From Botryosphaeria dothidea (taxonomy: Eukaryota; Ascomycota; Dothideomycetes; Botryosphaeriales; Botryosphaeriaceae), in the NCBI GenBank assembly GCA_011503125.2, contig WWBZ02000082.1, positions 2,480,001 through 2,544,000 of the forward strand: a DNA stretch of 64,000 nucleotides, written 5' to 3'. Below the pieces are notes generated by a model. That model had not been told where the DNA came from. It worked only from the letters and a program-made list of their open reading frames with translations, and ran no database searches. The translations under genes and the position numbers were made by a program. Shown piece after piece: positions 23,737-34,999 of this stretch; position 1 is the stretch's first letter, and each line of letters starts with the position of its first letter.

Positions 23737-26700
23737 TCATCGGCACACACCTCCACCTTCACGAACAATCTCTTCCGCCGCAGTCTCGTAAGCCGTCTCC
23801 CCCTCCGCGCCCTGTAAATCATCCTCATCAGTCACCGTCCCTCCGCTCCCAACTCTCCTCTCCCCCGTTAACCTCCCCCTTTTCGCCTTCTCCTTCTTGA
23901 TCTGCCTCGGCTTCATACTCTTCCACATCTCCAAGACCATCGGCCGACATTTCGTTCCCGCGGCCTTGATCCAGCACAGCTCGAAGCCAGCCATATGAAA
24001 CGCAAACGTGCTCGGGCGCTGCCTCTTCCCGCGCATCCAAACGTGGTACAGCGCGCTCGCCTTCAGCAGCTCCCAATGCGTGCACGGCGCGTGGTTCACC
24101 TCCTCGCGGTGCCACCGGCGAATGACGGGACTGGCGGCCACGTTCAGCGGCTCGAGGGCGCGAAACTCCGGGTAGCAGGCGTCGACGGCGGCGTTGTAGG
24201 CGTCCGGGTCGTCGAAGGCGTCTTGGAGCTCGGCGCCGGCCATGGCGAACTTGCGCTTCTTCACGTGCAGCTTGTCGTTCCAGGTGTGGATGATCCTGCC
24301 CAGGCGCTCCGTGAGGGCTTGGAGCTCGTCGGCGATCTCCCGGTCGTCCTTGCCCTCGGCGACTTCGGCGAGGTAGGGGGCTTCGAGGGCCGGGTCCGGG
24401 CTGGAGATGTTGCTCTTGAAGGTGCGTTCGAGATCGTCGAGCGTTTTGCGGGTGTGCGGCTCGATGGTTTCGAAGTACAGGCGGTCGAGGATGTTGGCCC
24501 TGTTGTATTTGGTTGGGGAGATGGGGTATCGCCTGGTTCTGGGCTTTGTCGATGTCTTCTTCTCGTCGCGATTTCTTTCCCTGGCCTCTTCGTACATGGG
24601 TTTGGGCAGAGGTTTCGGCAACTTGATGCACTCCCGCCCGAACTTCTCGAAATCGGCGTGATCAAACACGTACCCGTTCTTTGCGTAATCCACCAGAAGG
24701 TCGTGCAAATCGGCGAGAGCTTTAGTGTTCCTGGCGACAAGGTTGTTCTCGGCGTAGAAGACCTTTTCGTATAGCTTGGTTGCCTGGCCGAGGAGGTTTG
24801 GTTTGCACCTGAACTTAAAGCTCGCCCGAAGAAAACCACTGATGGACTGTCCCTTGTACATCTCCTTCAGCTTTCTATCATCTACCTTGATCCCGCACTT
24901 TGTCGGATCAGGATCTTCCAAGGGGGCCGGCGCGTTCTTGAAAGGCTCGGCAAGATCAGGTTCCCAACAGACCCAAAAAGTATCTCCGTCATAATCACCG
25001 CCTTGGAGTTTGCCGGCAAGAGGGTAGCATCCTCTGGTTGGGAAGACAACAACGTCTCTAAGATGCCCAAGCTCAAGCTTGAACGTCGCTTGCACTTTCT
25101 GAATATCGGACTGCCTGAGTGCGGGGTTGCGCGCCACCAAAACGGGACGGTTGTGCAAGTAGCTTAAACAGTCCCCTGACGCCTCATCAATGAAACTCTT
25201 GCTAAAATGAACATGGATCTCTCCTGGTTTGAGTATGCGGAGAGGGTCTGCAACCCCCTTGATGTAGGTACAACGAGGAAGGTGGACGCGAACGTTTTGC
25301 CTCAGCAAGCGAAGGCTCTTTGCCACAAGTCGCTGCGTGACGTCGGCAAGATAGTCGCAGGATGTGTCGAAACCTGCTTCGAGAAGTAGATTCACTTTCT
25401 CTTGCAGCTGCAGAGGCATCCCCGCTTGCCATGTCAAGTCTTCTTCTCTGTTTCGCTCCTCTGCCAACAAATTCTGTTCATTGACCCATTTTCTCAAATG
25501 AACAGGGTTCTTACTAGCTTCCAGTAGCTTTTCCTGCTCTTGATCAAGGTGGTTCTCGAAAACTTTCTGAAGCGTCTTCGATGAAACGCCACGGTCTTCC
25601 AAGATAGGTAAAAAGGAGAGGTACACACTTGATTCCTCCGCTGTGATTGTGGTTGAATGAAGGTCGAATGTAAGTCTATGAGGGTCATATTTACTGTCCG
25701 AGAGATCGTCGGTGTGGGGGTTGAACTTTAGTTGACTTTGCGAAATCTCGATCCAGACCTGGAGATGATAGGGGTCTTTCGTATCTGGAGAATCGCTTAT
25801 CATCCACATGCCCTTTGCACCACCAATGCGCCCCTGGAACGTGCTTGGAATTGGTCCTCTCTCCTTTTTACTGGCATCGGAGTCCTGCCATAGCTGTCTT
25901 GCTGCTCCGACTGATATCAGAGCGCAACCATCGTTCATAACACGATTGCTCTGTTTATCGGTTGGCCACACAAGGCGCTTGTCGTTGAATCGGTCGTCTT
26001 CGCGTTCAAGATCCGCGACGGTATCTTTGGTATACCGAACCTGTGTCGGTTTAAACGTCAACGCAGGAGTTGTGTTTGTAAGTCCAAGGCTGATTCTCGC
26101 AAATGCCTTCAGGTAGGGTTGATTTGAGTTCGCAGCCAGCGGCATGAACCAGTTGATGAGATCGAATACAGTCATTTGATGCCTAGTGCCGGATCGGATC
26201 TTTTCTGGCCTCTTTCTCTCGATATCGCATCCTTTGGTTGCGAAGAGAATCACACGGTACCCGCGCATTTCAGCGCTCTGACGACGCAACGTTTGCTTTC
26301 TCGGCGCAAGAGCTTCGATGTGGATAACTTCCCAAGCCCTCCCCAGAAACTTCTTTTTCTTAAAGCCCAACCAGTCTTCAAATCTGTCGGCAATGTTCTG
26401 CTCCTGTCCTTTGAGTCGTTCCGGAATGTTCTCCCTTTTCAACGGAGGAGTCTCGAGATACAAAAACCGATCACCACCAAAAGCCCTTTGGAACCGACAA
26501 GAAGTATCTTCCACTTGCAGTGATCGTAGTCTAATTTTGAAGAGCGGACCATGGCTTTCCTCGTTGAAGGACAAGGACGCGTGCAAAGTAATATTCTGAA
26601 AAGCCTTTATAGGCTTACTCTGAACGTCGACTTCAGCAGCAGACCATGCTTGATTTGAGCTTTTCTGCAGATGATCAATGGTACCTTGGACATCGGCGTG

Positions 26701-28306
26701 CTTTTTGAGACAACTCCAAAAATCCGAGCAATCTTGCAGGTCTTCTTCATGGGCATCTGCGAGGAGTTCGTCGGGTTCCTTGCCTGTTTCCAGCGCAACA
26801 CGCATGAATTCCCAACGATACTTGAAAGGCATTCTCTCCAATCTTGTGCTGAGCTTTTTTGTGCAAAAAAGACCCGCTGCCGGTAGGTCCCGTACTTGGT
26901 GCTGTTCCATGTCTTTGCTGGGGCTTACAACGTTTTGAGACTCTTGGGATTCGCCTTCAGTGCCCAAGCTGAGTTCTCCCAAAGGTTTGGTGACGCCAAA
27001 GCTTGTTGCCGCTTTTGCCTTCTCTATTTCCTGGTCAAAGTCGAATTCCGTCCCGATGGAACCAAACGTTCCTGAGCTGTGGAACTCTTCCTGTTGCTGA
27101 GACTTGGATGGCTGAGAAGGAAACGCTGATGTTGCGAAGGAAGTATTGGCAGTCGCGGTGGCATTGTCCCTGTAATCGGAGAACACTGAGTCTGTCCTCG
27201 ACAGGGTAGTTGAGCCAAAGGAAGTCGTCGATGTAGTCATCGAAGTCGTCGTTGAAGGCCGTCTTGATGATGATGATGATGATGATGAGCTTGACCGGCT
27301 TGCCTTTACTCGTGGAAGCGGCACTGAGGGAACCGCAAACGAGCCTTCCGACTTTTGCTTGCCAGCCGACGTCCTGCGTTGCTTAGGAGACTGCTCCTCC
27401 TCTGTAGAAGCATCCGAAGTCCTTTTTACTCTTTGTTGATGGCGCAAACGGCGTGGTGGATTGTCCACTTTATCGCGCTCACTAGGACTTGAGCGCTCTG
27501 ATTTTCGCAGACTCGCCATTAAAGAGGGAGAGGGCGGCGACGGCCCAGCTTGCTCCTCATCCTCGGTGCGAGTCGGAGTATCCGGTTGTGTGGGGTCTAG
27601 TACATCTTCTGGATAAGAGATGGAGTTCTCATCATTTAGTGGCACCTTCATAGGTGAGCTCGTTCTCAATGCTAGCACCCGTCAGCTCATGATTTCAGCG
27701 GCTTCCGCCAAAGGCTCCCAAATCTGATCCGGACAAGGACTGAAGAATCCAAGGAGCTCTCAGCAACTTCACCTATCGTTAGAGAGAACAAGGTGAGGTA
27801 GAGGAATGATAGTGAAATGTAAAGGGTAACCTACGCGGACGGTTGGACGCAGAAGCTGGCGCTGGCTGTAGCTGTGTCGTGCTCCGGGGTAAGGGAGTTG
27901 CTGCTTGTTGTAGCTTCTGCTGCACAGTTTTACCTCCGCTGTGGCCTGGTCTTGGCTGTCTTTTTTGCTCTTCCCTTAAAGACTCAAGAAGCTGGCGCAG
28001 GTAAGGGAGGTGATCTCTGTGTGGCTTTTTTTGCACTGTTACTTCGAACCCATTGATCATTCGAATCAGCGGATCCCTATACCCCCAGTACAAGATCTTG
28101 ATGAGATTAATACACCTGTCGGCGTCGTTATCTCTGCTGTGACTCGGTGACCAATCGAGGCCTCGAGGTGCTAGTCCGAGTCGATATTTTCTCTCAAGGT
28201 TTTCAACAATTTCGTTGATCTTTCTGTGATGCACGCTGCCTGGCGTACTAGGTGGGTCTTCAATTGGAGGGACGTATGGTCGAGCACGCTGGAGTTGCCG
28301 ATACAT
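23737..28306 (-). CDS. RNA-dependent RNA polymerase (silencing type)
   Basis: This is a cellular RdRP of the QDE-1/Rdp1 superfamily, which makes double-stranded RNA for RNA silencing or meiotic silencing. I join exon 1 (28306-27835) to exon 2 (27671-23737) across a 163-bp intron with donor GTAGGT, branch GCTGAC and acceptor GCTAG; the frame is kept and the product is 1468 aa. Exon 2 alone is open for 1313 codons. The catalytic signature GGDYDGDTFWVCWEP lies near residue 1049, preceded by LHNRPVLVARNPALRQSDIQ and VVVFPTRGCYPLAGKLQ. The middle carries the conserved barrel segments (FQGRIGGAKGMWMISD). The N-terminal exon has a helical region (NEIVENLERKYRLGL, INLIKILYWGYRDP) resembling other fungal RdRP N-termini. 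It is followed by a Ser/Arg-rich linker with a poly-Ser run. The C-terminus is basic, then acidic. If the intron is wrong, translation would start at the ATG at 27651 and exon 1 would be a separate gene. Confidence 0.88.
27266..27286. repeat. GAT/ATC triplet repeat coding poly-Ser
   Basis: Seven perfect GAT triplets on the plus strand read as TCA codons on the minus strand and give part of a nine-Ser run in the RdRP N-terminal linker. It is a pure microsatellite and so could vary in length between strains. Confidence 0.9.
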
Positions 28307-28992
28307 GATGCTCCAGCGACAACACACGTGAGGCGAGTTGCATCAAGCTGAAGTCATTGGGGGGTCGGAAGACACGGAAAACTTATGGCATTGGGGTTGT
28401 GAGCAATTGAAGGACGGCAGCGGTGACGGCGGTCCGGAAGATGTAAGGGAGAGGGAGATTGACAGCAAGACAACGCACCGGGGGCGCCAGCTGGGCGTTG
28501 ATAAGGCCACAAGCCAATCATGTCGAATGGCGACGCGGGGAGAGGGTCCTTCAGCGGCTCGGCTCGCCAGGCAACCGCTAGGCGTCCTAATTTTACTTGC
28601 CATCACGTGCACTCACTCCGCACACCTTACCTGCCGCTGCCCGCGGCACCGGGACCACTGGAGAAATGCAGTCATGCAGCTGCTGCTTCCCCAACCAACC
28701 CCGTGGATCACATTCTGCCGCTGCGGCACTCTCTTGATAGCACAACAATCACGGGACTCGGAAACAGCAGGGGTGCTGGCTTTTAGATATGCAAGGAACC
28801 GTTTTGGCCGACTCTATGCAGGACTCGTCACGTTGGCAAAGATCATTGATAGTATGCTCCCTGATTGGCAGGATGGTGCCATGCATCGATTTTCGGGCGA
28901 TTGCGCCGCGAGGGATATTCATCATGCATTCGAGTCGTGAAAACCAAAAAGAAATCCAGGTGCCCTTTTTCTACGTGGCCCAAGATGCCCGC
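28307..28992. promoter_or_regulatory. RdRP promoter region and TCTP 3' UTR
   Basis: These 686 bp lie between the TCTP stop codon and the RdRP start, both genes being on the minus strand. They therefore hold the TCTP terminator and the RdRP promoter. Frames on the plus strand (up to 200 codons) resemble no known family. I see no clear regulatory motif. Confidence 0.5.
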
Positions 28993-29836
28993 TTACACCT
29001 TCATCTCGGTCAAACCGTGCTTCCAGATGGTGACATAGGGGGTGACACCGTCCTCGCGGTAGTTAAGGAGGATGACCCTGAGCCGTAACATTAGCTTGTG
29101 CGCCGCGCTGAACGAGGGTAATCGTGAGCCACTTACATTCCGTCGGGGTCCATGGACTCGCCAATGAAGAACTCGTAGTCCTTGAAGTTGCCAATGACCT
29201 TCTTGGCGAAGGTAGAGGCCTTGGTCTCGAAGTCCTTGACCTCCTCATCGCTGGCACCCTTCTCCTTGAGAGCCTCCTTGACCTTCTTCATGTAGGCTGT
29301 ACAGCCGGTTAGCGACACATATTCTAGATCGGCAGGACGGCACATATACTCTTGAGGTAGGAGAGATACGACTTCTTGTCGAAAGACGTCTCGTTCAGGC
29401 GGAAAGAGTGGACGACATCGAGGACGGTCTGGGCGGCGTCATCGACGTCGTCACCACCCTCCTCAGCAGAGGGGTTGGCACCAATGTCTGCACTCAGGGT
29501 AAGCCTTCGTCGCGGAAGAATTTGTGTGGGCGGCGCAGGGAAGGGCTAACCGATGTTGTCGTTGCCGATGGTGATCTTCTTGCAGTCGGCCTCGTAGACG
29601 GTGCCGTCGATCTCCTTCAGGTCGTAGGAGTCGGAGATGAGCTCGTCACCGGTGATGATGTCCTGCGCGGGAGGTCAGCTGGGGCTTATCCGAGGGTCTC
29701 GCGGTTGTCTTGTCTGGTCATTCGAGGTCGAAGCAGCCGCTCGAGTCGGCATGGGGCCACGGTCGGGATGCCCCGCTTCAGGCGTCTGCAGAACCCAGAC
29801 AGGAGCAAGGACAGGACGCACCTTGAAAATAATCAT
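28993..29836 (-). CDS. Translationally controlled tumor protein homologue (TCTP)
   Basis: TCTP is a small, abundant cytosolic protein linked to translation and stress. Five exons on the minus strand (29836-29822, 29662-29551, 29487-29350, 29296-29137 and 29077-28993) give 169 aa, the normal length. The first exon is only 15 nt (MIIFK). Junctions restore [49 protein letters not shown] and [19 protein letters not shown]. The C-terminus is ATIWKHGL-like ([13 protein letters not shown]). Intron 1 is 159 bp and the others are 53-63 bp. The high intron density and the acidic loop after residue 40 are normal for the family. It shares a divergent promoter region with the sphinganine hydroxylase gene. 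Confidence 0.95.
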
Positions 29837-30373
29837 TTTGGCGGCGTGGGTGGTGGAGCAGGCTGAGGAGAGAGCGCGAGGAGTGGGCGGGCAGTGGAAA
29901 TGGTGGCGGTCTAATTCACGATGATTGACGGGCGGAGAAGATTTGGCTGGATGGTGGGGTTTGGTTTTTCCTTCAGCGGGCGCTGGCGCCGCTAGGCCGA
30001 GTCGGGCAAGGGTAGGGCAAGGGCACGGCGCCTGCGCGCAATCTCCGTTTTCGCCACAGACTCGCAGCCAGGCTCTCCCGCGGCGCGAGTGGTCTGCAGA
30101 ACGTGTGACAGCATACGACGGCTCTAATACTTCACCTCCGTCGCCTGCCGCTGCCGTCTCCTGTCTGCTGTCGCTCCTTTACCCTCGAATCCTGCCCTGA
30201 GGCCCGTTGCCTCCCCTGTCTCTCCAATCGAATCCGCCGACGCTCGCATTCCGCGCTTGCCCGCGACTGTTGACGCTGAGGCCCCTAGACACCGCCGGCG
30301 TCGCGCTCTTCGCCTTCTTCTGCCGCGCCCATCCGCTCTCTCTCCCTCCCTACACCACCACACAGCAGCAGCA
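29837..30373. promoter_or_regulatory. Divergent promoter, TCTP / sphinganine C4-hydroxylase
   Basis: These 537 bp hold the promoters and leaders of two divergent, probably well expressed genes. The 250 bp before the hydroxylase start are strongly C/T-rich (30120-30370), a common feature of fungal core promoters and leaders. I see no TATA element. Confidence 0.6.
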
Positions 30374-31753
30374 ATGGAGAACGCAACGATAGCCACCGGG
30401 CTGCCCCCGCTGCCCGACTACACCCTTTATCCGCTCCCGCCCGTCGTACCAGGCATCCCCGACAAATATCTCACGCTCGCCCTGCCCGTCATTGCCTACT
30501 GGGGTGTCTCCATGTTTTTCCATTTGATCGACACCTGGGACCTCTTTCCTCAGTACCGTCTGCATACTCCGGTCGAGCTGCTTCAGCGGAATCACGTTTC
30601 CCGCTACGAGGTATTCCGCGACGTTGTTCTCCAACACATCATCCAGACCGTTTTTGGAGTCGGACTTGCGTGGTTCGATCCGGAGCCGACTTTCGGAACC
30701 GAGGACTACGACGTAGCCGTGTGGGCACAGAGGATTAGAATTGCAGAGAGGGCCATTCCCTATGTCCTCGGAGCATTCGGTTTCAACTCGGCTGCCTTTG
30801 CGAAGGACTTGGCTGGGACTCGCCCCATGCTGGCTGGCGCTCTTGCTGGTGGAAGCTACCCCTGGTTGACCCAGGAGGTTATCTCCAGTGGCCAGCTTGT
30901 CACTGCTCCTGCATTTGCTTCATGGGAGCTCTCTCTCGCCAAGTTCACCTACTGGGTCGCTATTCCGGGCATACAATTCCTCGTGGCCGTTCTGATCGTC
31001 GATACCTGGCAGTACTTCTGGCACCGTGCCATGCACCTGAACAAGTGGCTGTACAGTAAGTAGAAGCTGTCATCGCGACATTGACGTCAGCTAACGTAGG
31101 AATCAGCGACTTTCCACTCTCGCCACCACCGCCTTTACGTCCCTTACGCATACGGCGCCCTCTACAACCACCCTTTCGAGGGTTTCCTCCTAGATACCCT
31201 TGGCACAGGAATTGCCTATCTCCTCACTGGAATGACCATCCGCCAATCCATGTGGTTCTTCACCGGCTCTACCATCAAGACTGTCGACGATCACTGCGGC
31301 TACGCCTTCCCCTTCGACCCTCTTCAGTTCATCACCTCGAACAATGCCTCATATCATGATATCCACCACCAGAGCTGGGGTATCAAGACCAATTTCTCTC
31401 AGCCATTCTTCACTTTCTGGGACCGCTTTTTGGGCACCATGTGGACTGGTGGTGACGTCACCCACAAGTACGAGCGCGCCCGTAAGGCCGCGGAGAAGAA
31501 GGCGGATATCCACATTCTGAAGCCGCAATTCCTGCCTGCGGAGCTGCAGTTAGATAGTGCATCTGCTTCAGAGTCCACCTCCGAGGTCGAGGGCGCCAAG
31601 GAGCAGCCTCAGCCGGCTCTCAGGAGGAGCCCGAGAAAGAAGGCCACCAGCACGTCCCAGCAGACCGCAAACCTGAAGGGCCTGCGTGACCGTGTCAACG
31701 GGAGCCTTCAGGGTAAGGGTCCCAATGTTCTCGGTGTCGAGAGCAGCCACTAG
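30374..31753 (+). CDS. SUR2: Sphinganine C4-hydroxylase (SUR2)
   Basis: This ER membrane di-iron enzyme of the fatty acid hydroxylase superfamily converts dihydrosphingosine to phytosphingosine. Exons are 30374-31055 and 31107-31753, giving 442 aa. The 51-bp intron has branch GCTAAC and the junction gives WLYTTFHSRHHRLYVPYAYG. The three His boxes are visible: HRAMH, HSRHH and HDIHH (in ASYHDIHHQSWGIKTNFSQP). Hydrophobic segments near residues 35-55, 90-110 and 205-225 fit a multi-pass membrane protein. FFTFWDRFLGTMW closes the catalytic part. A charged, Ser-rich C-terminal extension of about 90 residues follows (RRSPRKKATSTSQQ). The ATG at 30374 follows a CAGCAGCA-rich leader and gives the expected short N-terminus. 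Confidence 0.93.
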
Positions 31754-33286
31754 ATTGGACCTGGGTTTTCAGACCCACGACACGCCCTCCTGTAACATGA
31801 ATAAGCTGCATAATGTCTATTTAATCGGTTCTTCTCTTCGATTGGTTAGGCTGTTGCGATGAATTACTCCTTTCGCTCACATTCTTCTCCCTGTATAACT
31901 TTAACCTTTTTTTGTGGGGAAACGACTTTTTCTTCCTTCCTATAGGAATTGGCGTACAAGTGAGCTTTTTGATTCCCTTTAGGCCCTCTTCTGGAAGCTG
32001 GGACTCGTTTCTTGATGTCTCTGAGAGTTTCCCATGTATAAATTACACTCGCTTTGCATTATTGGTCCCTAATTGGAGGATATTCTAAAGGTTTATGAAG
32101 GCAGACTGGAAAGAGGATGAGTCGAGATATAACTATTTAAATCATGAAAAGCTGAGCAACGGCAAAACCATTATGAACACTTATTGAAAGATTGCATTTT
32201 TGAGTTTGTTCGGAGAAAAATAGGTTATTATTAGAAGAGTAGATGTGCCCTTTACTCATGGGTATCGTCTGTTCTTGTATGCTTTTTACCCCTTAGCAGC
32301 CTTTCTGCAAAGATTTAGTATACTCTACATCTCTTTGCGGTGTCTCGGGCCGTAGGAGAGATTTGCGTGTGAATAAGTATACCCTTTGATTCGTGAACGT
32401 TCAGGGCCAATCCTAGAGAGCATTCGCAGAGCCGCACGAATCCATCCAGATAGCCCCATATATTGCGCCCTTACTCAATCCGCAAAGCAACAGTTACACG
32501 TCGATTACACATAACTATGTCACAAGGCTGAATTCTGCGCCCTGTTTGCGAGGCCTCAAAAAATCTGAGGTTCACTCTAATGTGAAACACTTGATCTGAG
32601 CAGAGCAGCAATCTGACGCTTTACCCTCTCCCTGTCGCCCTATTTTCGAGGGCTCAAGCAAGTTGAAGGTGCAGTCCGACGTTTTATTGTTTTTGGCCGC
32701 CAAGGGCCACCAATCTGAGCCCAAAGGCCCAAATTGCGCCCTGTTTTGGTTCAAAAAAAAACTCCCCTTGGGAGTGCTCTCTGAGCCTAAGTGTTTCTAG
32801 AGTACGAGGCAAATGAAAAGGCATCTACTACTGTCTTCCGTCGCTTTCTAGGGCCCCTATATCCGAAAGGGTTCAAAACATTCGAGATGAAGTGACTTAG
32901 GCTCTAACGTGATCTACTTCTAGGTGATGACTGAAGCATACTCTTAAATGTACGAACAGATTTGTGATGGTTGGTCTTTTTGGACTTTCCTGGGAACACT
33001 GGTTACAGGTACATGAGCACTTGAGGACGATATGATTACGTAGAAAGGGAGATTGAGAATGATACGTAAGAACGAAGTTGGATTCAAGTAAAAATCGACC
33101 ACGAGCTTCCTCTTCCAAAAATTCAAGTGCATTATACGTGGGTACGAGGAGCAATACAAACAAAGGTCTTCCAAATACAAAAAACATATCAAATCCTCTC
33201 ATCGAATTGCTTCTTCGAATCCGAACAGGAACATCCCACCATCTCGTTACATCACCACACCCCAACACTTCACCAGACCCTCGCCC
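31754..33286. other. AT-rich intergenic region downstream of SUR2
   Basis: These 1533 bp between convergent genes are clearly more AT-rich than the coding neighbourhood. I find no gene. Between about 32530 and 32770 there are degenerate short repeats (listed separately). The composition, next to a pseudogene with C-to-T-like damage, would fit an old mutated insertion, but I cannot identify one. Confidence 0.5.
32530..32770. repeat. Degenerate direct repeats around a GCGCCCTGTTTT core
   Basis: The core GCGCCCTGTTTG occurs near 32537, a variant CGCCCTATTTTCGAGG near 32636 and GCGCCCTGTTTT near 32735, about 100 bp apart. The preceding bases share CAATCTGA-type sequence (CAATCTGACGC, CAGTCCGACGT, CAATCTGAGCC). 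The differences are mostly transitions. This is weak evidence for a decayed tandem array of about 100-bp units. Confidence 0.35.
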
Positions 33287-34999
33287 TCATATTCCTCCCA
33301 CTAACCCCCTCACTCTCACCACCACTCTCACTCTCCGACCCCTCTTCCTCGCCCCCCGCGCCGCCCTCTTCCTCACCCTCGCCGCGATGCCCCTCATCGT
33401 CTCGACGTCGAGCCGCCGCCCCACCCGCGCCGTGTACCGCTCAAGCAGCTCGTTGCGCACGCGCCCGGTGTAACCGCGCTTGGTCAGCGTCAGGTAGAAC
33501 TCGGTGTAGACTGTGGTTGCGATGCTGAGGGGGGAAGGGGGGTGGGTGGGCGGAGGGGAGGAGGAGGAAGAGGAGAACCACGACGATGAGGAGGAGTAGG
33601 AGGCTGAGGAAGAAGAGGAGGGCGGGGTGGCGTTGCGTTGGGGGGCGGATGGGTGTGGGAAGGCGGCATTGTGGATGGCGGCGGGCGGATTCGGCCGTGG
33701 AGCGGCGGTTTGCTGGGTGAGTGCTTGGACCGTGATGCGGTGCAGACCGCTGTTGCCGGGAGGTGGTCTCTGGTAGGTGGCGTTCGTCCTGTTGTTCCCC
33801 TGAGCTGGGTAGGACACGGCGGCGTTTGCACGCTGTTGAGCGTTGGTTCGGGGTACGGGCGTCTGCGTCTGTTGTGATTCTTCGTCGTCGCTGGACTGGT
33901 CGGACGAATCATCGTCCTCTTTTACAGGCGGCCACTCGTAAAGTCTCTCATCCCAAGAAGATCTGGAATAGCTGGGCTCAAGCCAGTCTTCCTCTCTGTT
34001 CCTCCAGATGGGAGGCCACGGCTCAAAAGGCCCGTATAATTCGTCTTCCTCTGCCTGGTATCTTGGATCGGGATCGGGATCACCGCGGACGAGGAGTGCA
34101 ACGTGATAGCCTCGGGTGATAGGGTATACCTTGCCTCCTTCGAGATACATGTTCCAATACCCAGAAGTATTGAACCGGTCAATGTGGAATTTCTTGCCTC
34201 GAGACGTGAACACGTAGCCAGCGAAGTCTGAATGGTAAGTGAGGTTAGAGTCTGTACTGAGAAGATAATAGTGACCCTGTTTACCTTCATCAACGCAACT
34301 GTCTTCGATTGCGGGACCTCCTTGTCCTTGCGCGATGCATGGCTGGTTGGAGGCAGTGACAAGCGGCTTGAACGACTGCCAATAGATCTCTGCATCGGAT
34401 TTGTCTGTTTCTATCAGCGTGATTCAATTCTCCGGGTGCTGGAGATCGCGTACGGTAGTGGTATCTTATTACAATATCCCGAGCTGGAATGGCACCGGCG
34501 GAAGCTTCTCTCTTCCAACATCATTAATAGTAACACCGGCCTCTTCCTTCAATGGATACGTCTGTTCTCTCTTCATTCTCAGTCGCCACTCCTGTCCGCT
34601 CATGATGGTATCATAGGGGTGATCCGGCGACACGGTGAGCGGAGTGACGTCCTCGTCCGGAATCTCTGGTCGACCATCACGGAATCAGTCGCGATGCTTC
34701 TCTCGGTAGACCCCCAGCAGTCCTTGGCCCCATTACTTGACGGTATCCTTCTTCGGGTAGCTCTTGTACTTCTCGACCGGGCCGTGCACTATGAAGCGTT
34801 GGTCGCGCCACTATGCATCGGCCCAGCCGACAGAGTATTGGATCAACTTGTGGAGATGTTGAAAGGTATAGTTCTCAGGGACTACGATGAGCCTGTAGAC
34901 GGGCCGACACGACTCGATGTAGATCTTCAGCACAATGTGTTCCTTCGTCGGTGGCGGGAGCATCAATGGCGGGGTCGAAGACCGAGAGAAGGATGACAT
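33287..34999 (-). pseudogene. pRiA4b ORF3-like gene, broken by six nonsense codons
   Basis: Reading from the ATG at 34999, the first 62 codons match the plasmid pRiA4b ORF-3-like domain (IVLKIYIESCRPVYRLIVVP, FQHLHKLIQYSVGWADA). The same frame stays recognisably protein-like to 34285, where an intact 57-bp intron (34228-34284, donor GTAAAC, acceptor TTCAG) joins DE|DFAGYVFTSRGKKFHID in exon 2 (34227-33287, 308 open codons to its stop). Exon 1, however, contains six in-frame stops: TAG at 34811-34813, TAA at 34733-34735, TGA at 34685-34687, TAA TAA at 34466-34471 and TGA at 34424-34426. Each is one C-to-T step from a CAG, CAA or CGA codon. Exon 2 has a Ser/Asn/Pro-rich middle and a basic C-terminus. 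The domain's biochemical role is not established. I call it a pseudogene; splicing around every stop is unlikely because the sense codons between them look conserved. Confidence 0.75.

Noticed and set aside
34232..34996. 254-codon plus-strand frame
   Set aside because: Antisense to the pRiA4b-like pseudogene, whose intron and protein motifs fit the minus strand; no recognisable content of its own.
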